Both the position numbers and the translations under genes were made by a program. Below are positions 1 to 6,898 of a stretch of 7,808 bases of DNA, piece by piece. Source of the stretch: Rhodospirillaceae bacterium. Its GTDB lineage: Bacteria > Pseudomonadota > Alphaproteobacteria > Rhodospirillales > 2-02-FULL-58-16. The stretch covers positions 1-7,808 of the forward strand of contig DUZD01000225.1 in assembly GCA_013349695.1 (NCBI GenBank), read 5' to 3'. A model generated the notes under the pieces. It did not search any database, was not told the DNA's origin, and saw only the letters and a program-made list of their open reading frames with translations. How positions within the stretch are numbered: position 1 is the first letter of the stretch; each line of letters begins with the position of its first letter.

Positions 1-15
1 TAGCTAAAATTGCCG

Positions 16-60
16 AAAGGCGAATTATTACGCCTTTGATTTTGTTTGATTTTATTTTTG
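16..60 (+). terminator. Possible rho-independent terminator of a gene left of the window
   Basis: A perfect 7-bp stem pairs AAAGGCG (16-22) with CGCCTTT (31-37) around an 8-nt AT loop. A T-rich tract (gattttgtttgattttattt) follows on the plus strand. This fits termination of a plus-strand transcript entering from the left edge. The T tract is interrupted by G and A, and the stem is only moderately GC-rich, so efficiency is uncertain. No gene for it to serve is visible in the window. Confidence 0.4.
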
Positions 61-68
61 CATATTCT

Positions 69-88
69 CTGAAATGCCGAAATTTCAG
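69..88. repeat. Short inverted repeat CTGAAAT / ATTTCAG
   Basis: CTGAAAT (69-75) and ATTTCAG (82-88) form a 7-bp inverted repeat around the 6-nt loop gccgaa. No clean T run follows on either strand, so it is not a convincing terminator. It could be a minor hairpin or chance in AT-rich DNA. Confidence 0.3.
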
Positions 89-227
89 GCCCCAAAATAG
101 TTTTTCAACAGCCTCGGCTATACCCGGAAGTGACGGAAACCCCGCTTGAGGTCTGCTTTCGAACATTTAGCGGACATCGGCGCGGCAAGCTATCGTCTAA
201 TTACGGCGTCATTTTTGAGTACACGCC

Positions 228-608
228 CTAGTCGCCGACTTTCAGCAGCTCGACCTCGAAGATCAGCGTCGAATTGGCCGGGATTGGCCCCATCTCGCGG
301 CTGCCGTAGCCGAGTTCGGGGGGGATGGTCAGGCGGCGCTTGCCGCCTTCCTTCATGCCGACGACGCCCTGGTCCCATCCCTTGATCACCTGACGGAGGC
401 CGAGGCCGAAGCTGAAGGGTCTGCCGCGGTCCAAGGAGCTGTCGAACTTGTCGCCGTTGGTCAGCCAGCCGGTATAATGGACCTCGACGGTCATCCCCGT
501 GGCCGCCTCTTGGCCGGTTCCAATCTTGATGTCCTCGACCTTGAGGCCGGCGGCCTGGGCGGTGCCAGCGAAGAGGAAAGCGACAAGCGCGGCGAACATA
601 TGTTTCAT
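228..608 (-). CDS. Exported FKBP-type peptidyl-prolyl cis-trans isomerase
   Basis: The 126-residue protein is a single-domain FKBP that should catalyse cis-trans isomerisation of Xaa-Pro bonds and assist folding. Residues 1-20 form a signal peptide: Lys at position 2, a hydrophobic core (FAALVAFLFAG) and a likely cleavage after AQA. The product is therefore predicted to be periplasmic. The FKBP core follows, with VHYTGWL (43-49), KFDSS (54-58), VIKGWDQGV (74-82), RRLTIPPELGYG (91-102) and IPANSTLIFEVELL (109-122). The substrate-pocket residues of FKBP12 have counterparts here: Y45, F55, D56, F65, V74, I75, W78, Y101 and F117. I chose the start at 608 because it has an upstream AAGGAAT-type ribosome binding site (about 615-622) and opens exactly at the signal peptide. 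The in-frame extension to 806 has no such support. The gene is monocistronic here and divergent from the CBS-domain gene. Confidence 0.93.
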   Translation of the reverse strand: MKHMFAALVAFLFAGTAQAAGLKVEDIKIGTGQEAATGMTVEVHYTGWLTNGDKFDSSLDRGRPFSFGLGLRQVIKGWDQGVVGMKEGGKRRLTIPPELGYGSREMGPIPANSTLIFEVELLKVGD

Positions 609-817
609 GGGCTGATTCCTTAATGGACTGACGGTAAACCTTGCGTGGCCAACCTCTACAATGTCGGCTACGAAATCTAAACCGAAAAAAATTTTAGAGC
701 CTATCCGAATAACTGGAGGCGGTTGCGACGGGACCAAATCAGGAAGGCCGCAAGGCGCCGGAAAATGTGGTACCATTGGACCCTTGGTTCTTCGGTCGAA
801 CGACAAGGAGAGGAGCG
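609..817. promoter_or_regulatory. Divergent intergenic region between the FKBP and CBS genes
   Basis: Both flanking genes read outward from this 209-bp gap, so it must contain their promoters. For the plus gene the ribosome binding site is clear: AAGGAG at 805-810, 7 nt before the ATG. An A/T-rich tract (gaaaaaaattttagag, about 683-698) is the most promoter-like composition. I could not find a -35/-10 pair with good spacing for either direction, so no specific promoter is called. Confidence 0.5.
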
Positions 818-1250
818 ATGCTTGTATCCGAATTGTTGAAAAAGAAACATCGCCCGGTGGTTACCGCCTATCCGAGCACCATCGTCGGACATGCGGTCGT
901 CATGTTCAAGGAAAAGAAGATCGGGGCGATCATGATCTGCGTGCCGGATGGAAAAATCGTCGGCATCGTAACCGAGCGGGACGTTCTCCATCGTGAGGCG
1001 GAAATCGGCGCGGCGGCCATGGAACTGAAGGTCGAGGAAGTCATGTCCCATGTCTATACCTGCAAACCAACCGGACGACGATCACAAGAGCGTCATGCGC
1101 CTGATGGCCTTCAAGCATGTCCGCCATGTGCCGGTGGTTGTCGGCGGCGAACTGAAAGGGATGATCAGCATCGGCGATATCATCGGAAGCCAGCTCGACG
1201 AGACCCAGCTCGAGGTCGACGTGTTGCGCGACTACGCCCGCGGTCACTGA
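818..1250 (+). pseudogene. Two-CBS-domain protein gene interrupted by a +1 frameshift
   Basis: Read with one base removed near 1073, the gene encodes 143 residues consisting almost only of two CBS domains. Such proteins usually bind adenine nucleotides and act as energy or redox sensors, but the partner is unknown. The first half (residues 1-85) includes GKIVGIVTERDVL (45-57), the usual motif at the end of CBS1. In that frame the sequence then becomes unrelated and Arg-rich. The frame beginning DDDHKSVMRLM at 1074 carries CBS2, with FKHVRHVPVV (98-107), GMISIGDII (114-122) and the family-typical C-terminus VDVLRDYA (134-141). The junction CKPT/DDD is what an intact family member would have, so one extra G in the ccgga context explains the break. 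The ATG at 818 follows a strong AAGGAG and an AGGAG. Without correction the product runs to 1309 (163 residues) with no CBS2. This could be a sequencing error or a real loss; the sequence alone cannot decide. Confidence 0.85.
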
Positions 1251-1298
1251 CCGGCGTCGACGAACGCATCGGCATCGCGGGCGTCAACTCACGAGGTT

Positions 1299-4200
1299 TC
1301 ACAGCGTGAAATATTTCGCCCGCGGGTGATGGACGACGAAGGCCGAGGTCGACTGCTCGGGAACCAGCTCGTCGCTCTCCGTGATGACGATGCCGAGTTT
1401 CCCGGCGCCCAGCAAATCGAGAATTTTTCTCTGCATGGACAGGTCGGGGCAGGCCGGATAGCCGAACGAATAGCGCGACCCCCGGTAGCCCTGTTTCAAG
1501 AGCTTGTCCATCCGCCGGGCGTCCTCGTGGCCGAAGCCCAGTTCGCCGCGGATGCGCTTGTGCAGGTATTCGGCCATGGCCTCGGCGATCTCGACGGAAA
1601 GCCCGTGCAGATAAAGATAATCCCGGTAACGGTCGGCGTGAAACCACTGGCGCGCCACATCCGAGGCCCGCTGCCCCACCGTCACCACCTGCAGGCCGAT
1701 GACGTCACGGCTCGGCTGATCTGCGTCGCGGAAGAAGTCGGCGATGCAAAGGCCGTGCTTTTTGTTCTGGCGGGGAAAGGCGAAGCGGGCGGCTTCGCTT
1801 TCGCCGTCTTCCTCGAAGAGGATCACCGAATTCCCTTCCGATGCGCATTTCCAGTAGCCGTAAGCGGCGGCGGGACGGAGGATTTCCTCGTCCCGGCATC
1901 GTTGTATCAGCCCGCTCAGGATGGGGCGCACCTCCCTGGCCGCCCATTTCTTCCATTCCGCCCGGTCGCGCCCGGCTTTCTTGAACCCCCAGTGGAACTG
2001 GAAAAGCATGGTCTCGTTCAAGAACGGCAGCAACGCTTTCAGGTCCACGTTCTCGACCAGTCTGGGGCCGAGGAAGGGCGGCTCCGGCACTTCCTCCTGG
2101 GCCGGCAACCGCGTCTTCAAGGTGCCGGTTTCCGCCCAATCGACGGGACGGAGCGGCGGCGGCGGCGGTTCCTTGTCGGGGCGGCGTTTTTTACCCGCCG
2201 GGCGCTTCTTGCGTTTCGCCGCCTGTTTTTCGAGGTGATCGTCGAAACAGCCGCCGATGACTTTTTCGATCAGGACGAGGCCGTCGAAGGCGTCCTTGGC
2301 GTAAGCCGCCCGGCCCGAACCGTAGGCCGCGACACAGTCTTCCTCGACATAACGCCGGGTCAACGCGGCGCCGCCCAAAAAGACCGGGATGGAAATGTTC
2401 TGGCGAGTCATTTCCCGCAGGTTTTCGCGCATGACGACGGTGGATTTGACCAAAAGACCGGACATGCCAATGGCGTCGGCTCGGTGCTTGGCGGCGGCCT
2501 CGACGATGTTCCCCAGCGGCTGCTTGATGCCGAGGTTGATTACCTTGTAGCCGTTATTGGCGAGGATGATATCGACCAGATTCTTGCCGATGTCATGGAC
2601 GTCGCCCTTGACCGTGGCCAGAACGATGGTGCCTTTTTCACGGCCGTCGGTCCGCTCCATGTAGGGCTCCAGGTAAGACACCGCCGCCTTCATGGTTTCC
2701 GCCGATTGCAGGACAAAGGGTAGCTGCATCCGCCCGGCGCCGAAGAGCTCGCCCACCACCTTCATGCCGTCAAGCAAAAAGGTATTGATGATGGTCAGCG
2801 GGTCGTGGTCCTTCAAGGCCAGGGCCAGGTCGTCGTCGAGACCCAGCCGGTCGCCGTCGACGATGCGCTGTTTCAGGCGCTCGTCGATGGCCGCCGGGCG
2901 TTCGGTTTTCTTGGCGGCCTCCTCCTGGCGGTCGGCGAAGAGGCCGATAAAAGCGTGCAAGGGGTGGTAATTCGTTTCCCGCCTGTCGAGGATCAGGTCT
3001 TCGACGACCTTTTTTTCGGCCTCTGAAATCTTGTGCAAGGGGATGATCTTGGAGACATGGAGGATGGCTCCCGTCAGGCCGCGTTTCACCGCCTGGTCGA
3101 GAAAGACGGAATTGAGGACATGGCGAGCCGCCGGCTTGAGGCCGAAGGAGACGTTGGAAACGCCCAGAATGATCTGACATTCGGGCAGTTCCCCGGCGAT
3201 TTCGGCGATCGCGTCAAGGGTCGCCAAGGCGAGCCCGCGGTCGTCCTCGTTGCCGGTGCAAATGGTGAAGGTCAAGGGGTCGATAAGCAGGTCCGAAGGC
3301 GGCAGGCCATGGCGATGGCAAGCGAATTCATGTAGACGCTTGGCGATGCGAACCTTCTCCCCGACGGTCTTGGCCATGCCGTCCTCGTCGATGGTCAGGG
3401 CGATGACGGCGGCGCCGAACTTGCGGGCCAGCCGCAGGCGTTGCCGCGCCGGTTGCTCGCCGTCCTCGAAGTTGATGGAGTTGATGATGGCCTTGCCGCC
3501 GTAAAGTTTGAGGGCGGCCTCAAGAACCGCCAGTTCGGTGGAATCGATCACCAATGGCGCGGTAACGGCGCCGCGCATGCGGCTCGTCAGCTCGCTCATG
3601 TCGGCGGCCTCGTCGCGGCCGACGAAGGCGGTGCAGAGGTCAAGGGCGTGCGAGCCCTCGCCCGTCTGCTCGCGGCCCATGGCGACGCAGCCGTCCCAGT
3701 CGCCGGCTTCCTGAAGCCGGCGGAACTTTTTCGAGCCGTTGGCGTTGCAACGCTCGCCGATGGAAAAGATGGCCTGTTCCTGCCTGAACGGCACCCGCGA
3801 ATAAAGCGAGGCGGCGGCGGGCAGCCGGCGGATCTCTCTTCGGCCGGGCGGCGGGCGGCGCTGGCCCTTGTCGGCGCGGCGGCGCAGCATGGCGTCGAGG
3901 GCCTCGATGTGGGAGGTGCCGGTGCCGCAGCAACCGCCGATCATGTTGACCCCGTCCTCAATGATGAAACGCTCCTGCCATTTGGCCAGTTCGGCGGGCC
4001 GCAGGGGATAACGGGTCTGGCCATCGATCAGTTCGGGCAGACCGGCGTTGGGCTGCACCGAGATCGGGCCGGGCCAGTTTTCGGCCAGCCATCTGACGTG
4101 TTCCGCCATCTCTTGCGGACCGGTGGCGCAGTTTATCCCCATCAGCGGCACGTCCAGGGCTTCGACCACCGTCGCCGCGGCGGCGATGTCGGCGCCGAGC

Positions 4201-4796
4201 AGCAAGGTGCCGGTGGCTTCCACCGTCACCTGCACGAAAATCGGCGTCTCCGCGCCGGCCTTTTGGCGGGCCAGCTTGGCGCCGTTGACGGCGGCCTTGA
4301 TCTGCAGGGGATCCTGGCAGGTCTCGATGAGGATGGCGTCGACCCCGCCGGCGAGAAGGCCGGCGCATTGGACGCTCAAGGCTTTCTCCAGGCTGTCGTA
4401 GTCGATATGGCCCAAGCTCGGCAGCTTGGTTCCCGGGCCAACGTCGCCGAGAACGAAACGCTCGGCGCCGTCGCTTTTGAAACTCTCCACCGCCTCGCGG
4501 GCCAGCTCGGCGGCCTGGCGGTTGAGCGAGAAGGCCTCGTCGGCCAGGCCGAACTCGCCCAAAGTCACCGGCGAGGCGCCGAAGGTGTTGGTGATCACCA
4601 TGTCGGCGCCGGCCGTTAAATAGTCGCGGTGGATGGCCAACACCAGGTCGGGACGCGAGCGAGTCAGGATGTCGGTGCAGTTCTCTTGCCCCCAGTAATC
4701 CTTTTCGATATCCAGATCCTCGGCTTGCACCCGCGAACCCATGGCCCCGTCGCAGAGCAACACCCTGTTCGCCAGGACGTCGAGCAAATGCGCCAT
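1299..4796 (-). CDS. metH: Cobalamin-dependent methionine synthase
   Basis: MetH transfers the methyl group of 5-methyltetrahydrofolate to homocysteine through enzyme-bound cobalamin, giving methionine in the cytoplasm. The 1165-residue protein has all the modules. The homocysteine domain (about 1-310) has zinc-ligand cysteines C223 (GINCATG) and C289/C290 (GGCCGT). The pterin-binding domain (about 340-600) begins at IGERCNANGS, with E348. A helical cap (about 630-715) precedes the B12-binding domain, where GDVHDIGKN supplies the D732-x-H734-xx-G737 motif; S785 matches the catalytic-triad Ser of E. coli MetH. A basic, proline-rich linker (about 855-885, including five consecutive Pro at 877-881) leads to the reductive-activation domain, with RYSFGYPACPDL around R1108-Y1113. 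E. coli MetH has 1227 residues, so this is complete. The ATG overlaps the metF stop (TGATG) and has AAGGAAG at 4804-4810. The longer in-frame extension upstream is only an out-of-frame shadow of metF. Confidence 0.98.
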   Translation of the reverse strand: MAHLLDVLANRVLLCDGAMGSRVQAEDLDIEKDYWGQENCTDILTRSRPDLVLAIHRDYLTAGADMVITNTFGASPVTLGEFGLADEAFSLNRQAAELAREAVESFKSDGAERFVLGDVGPGTKLPSLGHIDYDSLEKALSVQCAGLLAGGVDAILIETCQDPLQIKAAVNGAKLARQKAGAETPIFVQVTVEATGTLLLGADIAAAATVVEALDVPLMGINCATGPQEMAEHVRWLAENWPGPISVQPNAGLPELIDGQTRYPLRPAELAKWQERFIIEDGVNMIGGCCGTGTSHIEALDAMLRRRADKGQRRPPPGRREIRRLPAAASLYSRVPFRQEQAIFSIGERCNANGSKKFRRLQEAGDWDGCVAMGREQTGEGSHALDLCTAFVGRDEAADMSELTSRMRGAVTAPLVIDSTELAVLEAALKLYGGKAIINSINFEDGEQPARQRLRLARKFGAAVIALTIDEDGMAKTVGEKVRIAKRLHEFACHRHGLPPSDLLIDPLTFTICTGNEDDRGLALATLDAIAEIAGELPECQIILGVSNVSFGLKPAARHVLNSVFLDQAVKRGLTGAILHVSKIIPLHKISEAEKKVVEDLILDRRETNYHPLHAFIGLFADRQEEAAKKTERPAAIDERLKQRIVDGDRLGLDDDLALALKDHDPLTIINTFLLDGMKVVGELFGAGRMQLPFVLQSAETMKAAVSYLEPYMERTDGREKGTIVLATVKGDVHDIGKNLVDIILANNGYKVINLGIKQPLGNIVEAAAKHRADAIGMSGLLVKSTVVMRENLREMTRQNISIPVFLGGAALTRRYVEEDCVAAYGSGRAAYAKDAFDGLVLIEKVIGGCFDDHLEKQAAKRKKRPAGKKRRPDKEPPPPPLRPVDWAETGTLKTRLPAQEEVPEPPFLGPRLVENVDLKALLPFLNETMLFQFHWGFKKAGRDRAEWKKWAAREVRPILSGLIQRCRDEEILRPAAAYGYWKCASEGNSVILFEEDGESEAARFAFPRQNKKHGLCIADFFRDADQPSRDVIGLQVVTVGQRASDVARQWFHADRYRDYLYLHGLSVEIAEAMAEYLHKRIRGELGFGHEDARRMDKLLKQGYRGSRYSFGYPACPDLSMQRKILDLLGAGKLGIVITESDELVPEQSTSAFVVHHPRAKYFTL

Positions 4797-5725
4797 CACC
4801 GGGCTTCCTTGCCGGCCGCCGCCGGGCGGACGCCCAGGATGTGACAGATGGCGAAGGTCAGATCGGCGCGGTTGAGGGTGTAGAAGTGAAAATCCCCGAC
4901 GCCGCCAGCGTGAAGGACCCGGCATTGCTCGGCGGCGATGCTGGCGGCGACGAGCCGGCGGGTTTCGGCGTCGTCGTCGAGGCCGGCGAAAAGATCGCCC
5001 AGCCAATCGGGAACATTGGTTCCGCAGGCCTCGGAAAACTTCTTCACTTGCCGGAAATTGCTCACCGGCAGGATGCCCGGGACGATGGGAACGTCGATGC
5101 CGGCGGCGCGGACCTTGTCGAGGAAGCGGAAAAAAACCTCCGGGTCGAAGAAATACTGGCTGATGGCGCGGCTGGCGCCGGCGTCGATCTTGCGCTTCAG
5201 GTTGTCGAGATCGGCTTCCGGGCTTTTCGCTTCCGGGTGGGTTTCCGGAAAGGCGGCGACGCTGATTTCGAAGTCGGCGATCCTTTTCAGGCCCGCCACC
5301 AGGTCGCTGGCATAAGCGTAGCCGCCGGGATGGGGACGGTAGGCGCCGCCGCCATCGGGCGGGTCGCCGCGCAAGGCGACGATATGACGGATGCCCTCGT
5401 CCCAATAGCGGCCGGCGATGTCGTCCACGTCTTCCCTGGTGGCGCCGACGCAGGTCAGGTGCGCCGCCGGCTTGAGGCCGGTTTCCTTGAGGATGCGAAC
5501 GACGGTGTGATGGGTGCGCTGGCGGGTCGAGCCGCCGGCCCCGTAAGTGACCGAAACGAAAGTTGGATCGAGCGTCCCGAGACGTTCCATGGAGGCCCAA
5601 AGATTTCTTTCCATTTTCTCGTTCTTGGGCGGAAAGAATTCGAACGACACCTTGACGCCGCTGGGCAGGGGCAAGGCGACGGCCAACTTCGGATGCTCCA
5701 GCCGGCCACTGATCACGTTGCTCAA
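4796..5725 (-). CDS. metF: 5,10-methylenetetrahydrofolate reductase
   Basis: MetF is a cytoplasmic FAD enzyme that reduces 5,10-methylene-THF to 5-methyl-THF, the methyl donor for MetH, which is encoded immediately downstream. The 309-residue protein is near the E. coli length (296). Landmarks are VSFEFFPPKN (26-35) with E29, the counterpart of the catalytic Glu28 of E. coli MetF; VTYGAGGST (59-67); AHLTCVG (88-94); and IVALRGDPP (115-123) with D121, the counterpart of Asp120 near the flavin. The best start is a TTG at 5725, preceded by GAAGGGA (5733-5739) with a 7-nt gap. The stop of the upstream regulator gene lies 4 nt before it. A GTG three codons further in is possible but worse spaced. 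The stop shares one base with the metH start, so translation is probably coupled from the regulator through metH. Confidence 0.97.
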   Translation of the reverse strand: MSNVISGRLEHPKLAVALPLPSGVKVSFEFFPPKNEKMERNLWASMERLGTLDPTFVSVTYGAGGSTRQRTHHTVVRILKETGLKPAAHLTCVGATREDVDDIAGRYWDEGIRHIVALRGDPPDGGGAYRPHPGGYAYASDLVAGLKRIADFEISVAAFPETHPEAKSPEADLDNLKRKIDAGASRAISQYFFDPEVFFRFLDKVRAAGIDVPIVPGILPVSNFRQVKKFSEACGTNVPDWLGDLFAGLDDDAETRRLVAASIAAEQCRVLHAGGVGDFHFYTLNRADLTFAICHILGVRPAAAGKEAR

Positions 5726-5729
5726 TTTA

Positions 5730-6680
5730 TCATCCCTTCGGGGCTTTGCCGGCGGCCTTGGCCGAAGCCAGCCACAGGCTGACGGTCAAGGGATCGCCCG
5801 GCAAATGGACGGTTCGTTGATGTTTAAGATGGGCGGCGGCGAACCAGGCGGCGACTTCCTTGTCGCCGAAACCGAGGCGCCGGTGTTCGTGTTCGAGGCG
5901 CAGTTCCTCGATATCGTGAGGGGCGAAATCGACGATCAGCATGCGCCCGCCGGGCCTGAGCATCCTCGCCGCCAAGGCGATGGCGCGGCCCGGATCGTCG
6001 AGGAAATGCAGGACCTGATGAATGGTCACGGCGTCGAAGCAATTCTCCCGAAACGGCGGCTGATAAATATCGGCCTGGCGGACCGTGCAATTGGCCGCCC
6101 CCGTCCGTTCCAGGTTGGCGCGCGCCACCGCCAGCATCTCGCAAGAGAGGTCGACGCCGCGGCCGCGATGGATGTCGGGGGCGAAAATTTCCAACATCCG
6201 GCCGGTCCCCGTTCCCAGGTCCAGAAGCTCGTCGGTTTGGCGAAGGGGAAGGAGCTTCTTGATCGTCCGTTCCACCTTGGCGTCGTCGGCGTGGAGGGAG
6301 CGCAGCCTGTCCCAGCTCTCGGCGTTGCGGGCGAAATAGGTGGCCGCCGCTTGGCTGCGTTGCCACTTGACCTCGGCCAGGCGTTCCCGGTCAAGGGCCA
6401 GCGCCCGGTCGTCTTCGGGCAAGAGGGTTAACAGCCGCCGGGCGATGCCGGCGGCGGCGCCTTCCTGGATCAGGCGGTGGAATACCCAACTGCCCTCTCC
6501 GAACCGCTCCAACAGGCCGGCATCGGTGAGCAGCTTGAGGTGGCGCGACACCCTGGGCTGGCTTTGCCGCAAAATGCCGACCAGCTCGCTGACCGTCCAT
6601 TCACCGCCGGCGCAAAGGGCGAAGAGACGCAACCGCGTCGGTTCCGCCACCGCCCGCAAGGCCGCCAGCAAAGCGTTCAT
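5730..6680 (-). CDS. ArsR-family regulator fused to a SAM-dependent methyltransferase domain
   Basis: The 316-residue protein joins two modules. Residues about 1-75 are an ArsR-type winged helix: AEPTRLRLFALC (12-23), then VSELVGILRQSQPRVSRHLKLL (30-51) with the recognition helix around 40-51. The metal-binding CxC motif of arsenic and zinc sensors is absent, with only C23 nearby. Residues about 105-275 form a class I methyltransferase fold. They include LLDLGTGTGRMLEIF (152-166; glycine-rich SAM loop), the acidic residue D177 in GVDLS, D204 in QADIY, HQVLHFLDDP (221-230) and LRPGGRMLIVDF (241-252). The ATG at 6680 has AGGAAGG at 6689-6695, 8 nt upstream. It is the first gene of the operon with metF and metH. 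I infer a one-component regulator of the methyl cycle in which the second domain senses SAM or SAH. ArsR-family SAM-cycle regulators (SahR) are described in Proteobacteria, but orthology is not shown here. A true methyltransferase activity is the alternative. Confidence 0.88.
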   Translation of the reverse strand: MNALLAALRAVAEPTRLRLFALCAGGEWTVSELVGILRQSQPRVSRHLKLLTDAGLLERFGEGSWVFHRLIQEGAAAGIARRLLTLLPEDDRALALDRERLAEVKWQRSQAAATYFARNAESWDRLRSLHADDAKVERTIKKLLPLRQTDELLDLGTGTGRMLEIFAPDIHRGRGVDLSCEMLAVARANLERTGAANCTVRQADIYQPPFRENCFDAVTIHQVLHFLDDPGRAIALAARMLRPGGRMLIVDFAPHDIEELRLEHEHRRLGFGDKEVAAWFAAAHLKHQRTVHLPGDPLTVSLWLASAKAAGKAPKG

Positions 6681-6700
6681 CGAATTGGCCTTCCTGTTAA

Positions 6701-6725
6701 ATCCAATATGGATATGTAGATATGT
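6701..6725. promoter_or_regulatory. Candidate operator: 5-3-5 palindrome next to tandem GATATGT repeats
   Basis: ATCCA-ATA-TGGAT (6701-6713) is a perfect inverted repeat with a 3-nt centre. It is overlapped by two tandem copies of GATATGT at 6711-6717 and 6719-6725 (8-bp period). The group lies between the predicted -10 element and the ribosome binding site of the ArsR/methyltransferase gene. That is a classic position for a repressor that blocks initiation. Winged-helix dimers of the ArsR type bind inverted repeats, so self-regulation of the operon is a reasonable inference. AT-rich composition raises the chance of coincidental symmetry. Confidence 0.45.
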
Positions 6726-6753
6726 TTATATATTTAAATTTTATTTAAGTCGA
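6725..6753 (-). promoter_or_regulatory. Predicted sigma70-type promoter of the regulator-metF-metH operon
   Basis: On the minus strand TCGACT (6748-6753; 4 of 6 to TTGACA) is followed after exactly 17 bp by TATAAA (6725-6730; 5 of 6 to TATAAT). Transcription would start near 6718, giving a leader of about 37 nt before the ATG at 6680. That leaves no room for a SAM-II, SAH or cobalamin riboswitch ahead of the first gene, and the gaps between the three genes are too short for one too. Confidence 0.45.
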
Positions 6754-6837
6754 GAGGGATTTCACGGCACTATGGCGGCGCCAAGCCGGCGGCGTTCGAT
6801 GGTATCCCGGAAGGCTGTGTTGAGCCCGACCTGCCGC

Positions 6838-6881
6838 GCCTGCCTGCGCGAAGCCGGGGCTTCGCTCCGGCGAAGGCAGGC
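6838..6881. repeat. REP-like GC-rich hairpin
   Basis: GCCTGCCT (6838-6845) pairs with AGGCAGGC (6874-6881). Inside is a second perfect stem, GAAGCC (6850-6855) with GGCTTC (6858-6863), around a 2-nt loop. The nested architecture and extragenic position are typical of repetitive extragenic palindromes. Whether it recurs in this genome cannot be seen from one copy. With no T run after it, it is not a standard intrinsic terminator. Confidence 0.5.
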
Positions 6882-6898
6882 TGGAAGCGAGAGGTTGA

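Larger units (their letters stand above)
1..227. other. Intergenic region without a supported gene
   Basis: This stretch is AT-rich to about position 115 and more GC-rich afterwards. I find no reading frame with a ribosome binding site and protein-like composition. It contains two short inverted repeats, described separately. The segment around 150-180 (ggtctgctttcgaacattta, then agcggac) resembles non-coding fragments I associate with proteobacterial intergenic DNA, but this is an impression from memory and not a supported annotation. Confidence 0.6.

Noticed and set aside
205..227. GGCGT/ACGCC hairpin just after the FKBP gene as its terminator
   Set aside because: The stem is only 5 bp with a 13-nt loop and no following T run on the minus strand.
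1061..1082. Programmed ribosomal frameshift in the CBS gene
   Set aside because: There is no slippery heptamer, stimulatory stem or internal Shine-Dalgarno at the junction (caaaccaaccggacgacgat), so an insertion or sequencing error is simpler.
1326..4619. Long plus-strand open frames opposite metH (465 and 392 codons)
   Set aside because: They are antisense shadows of a GC-rich, codon-biased gene, with no ribosome binding sites and no recognisable domains. The minus-strand MetH reading is unambiguous.
4797..5600. N-terminal extension of metH to 1433 residues
   Set aside because: The extra part is the metF coding region read in another frame and is Arg/Pro-rich noise. The true start is the ATG at 4796, with AAGGAAG upstream and the homocysteine-domain N-terminus.
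4841..6431. Plus-strand open frames opposite metF and the ArsR/methyltransferase gene
   Set aside because: These are the same type of shadow; the minus-strand frames carry full-length family motifs.
6681..6730. SAM-II, SAH or cobalamin riboswitch ahead of the methionine operon
   Set aside because: The predicted leader is about 37 nt, AT-rich, and shows no conserved riboswitch core. The gaps between the three genes are 4 nt or less.
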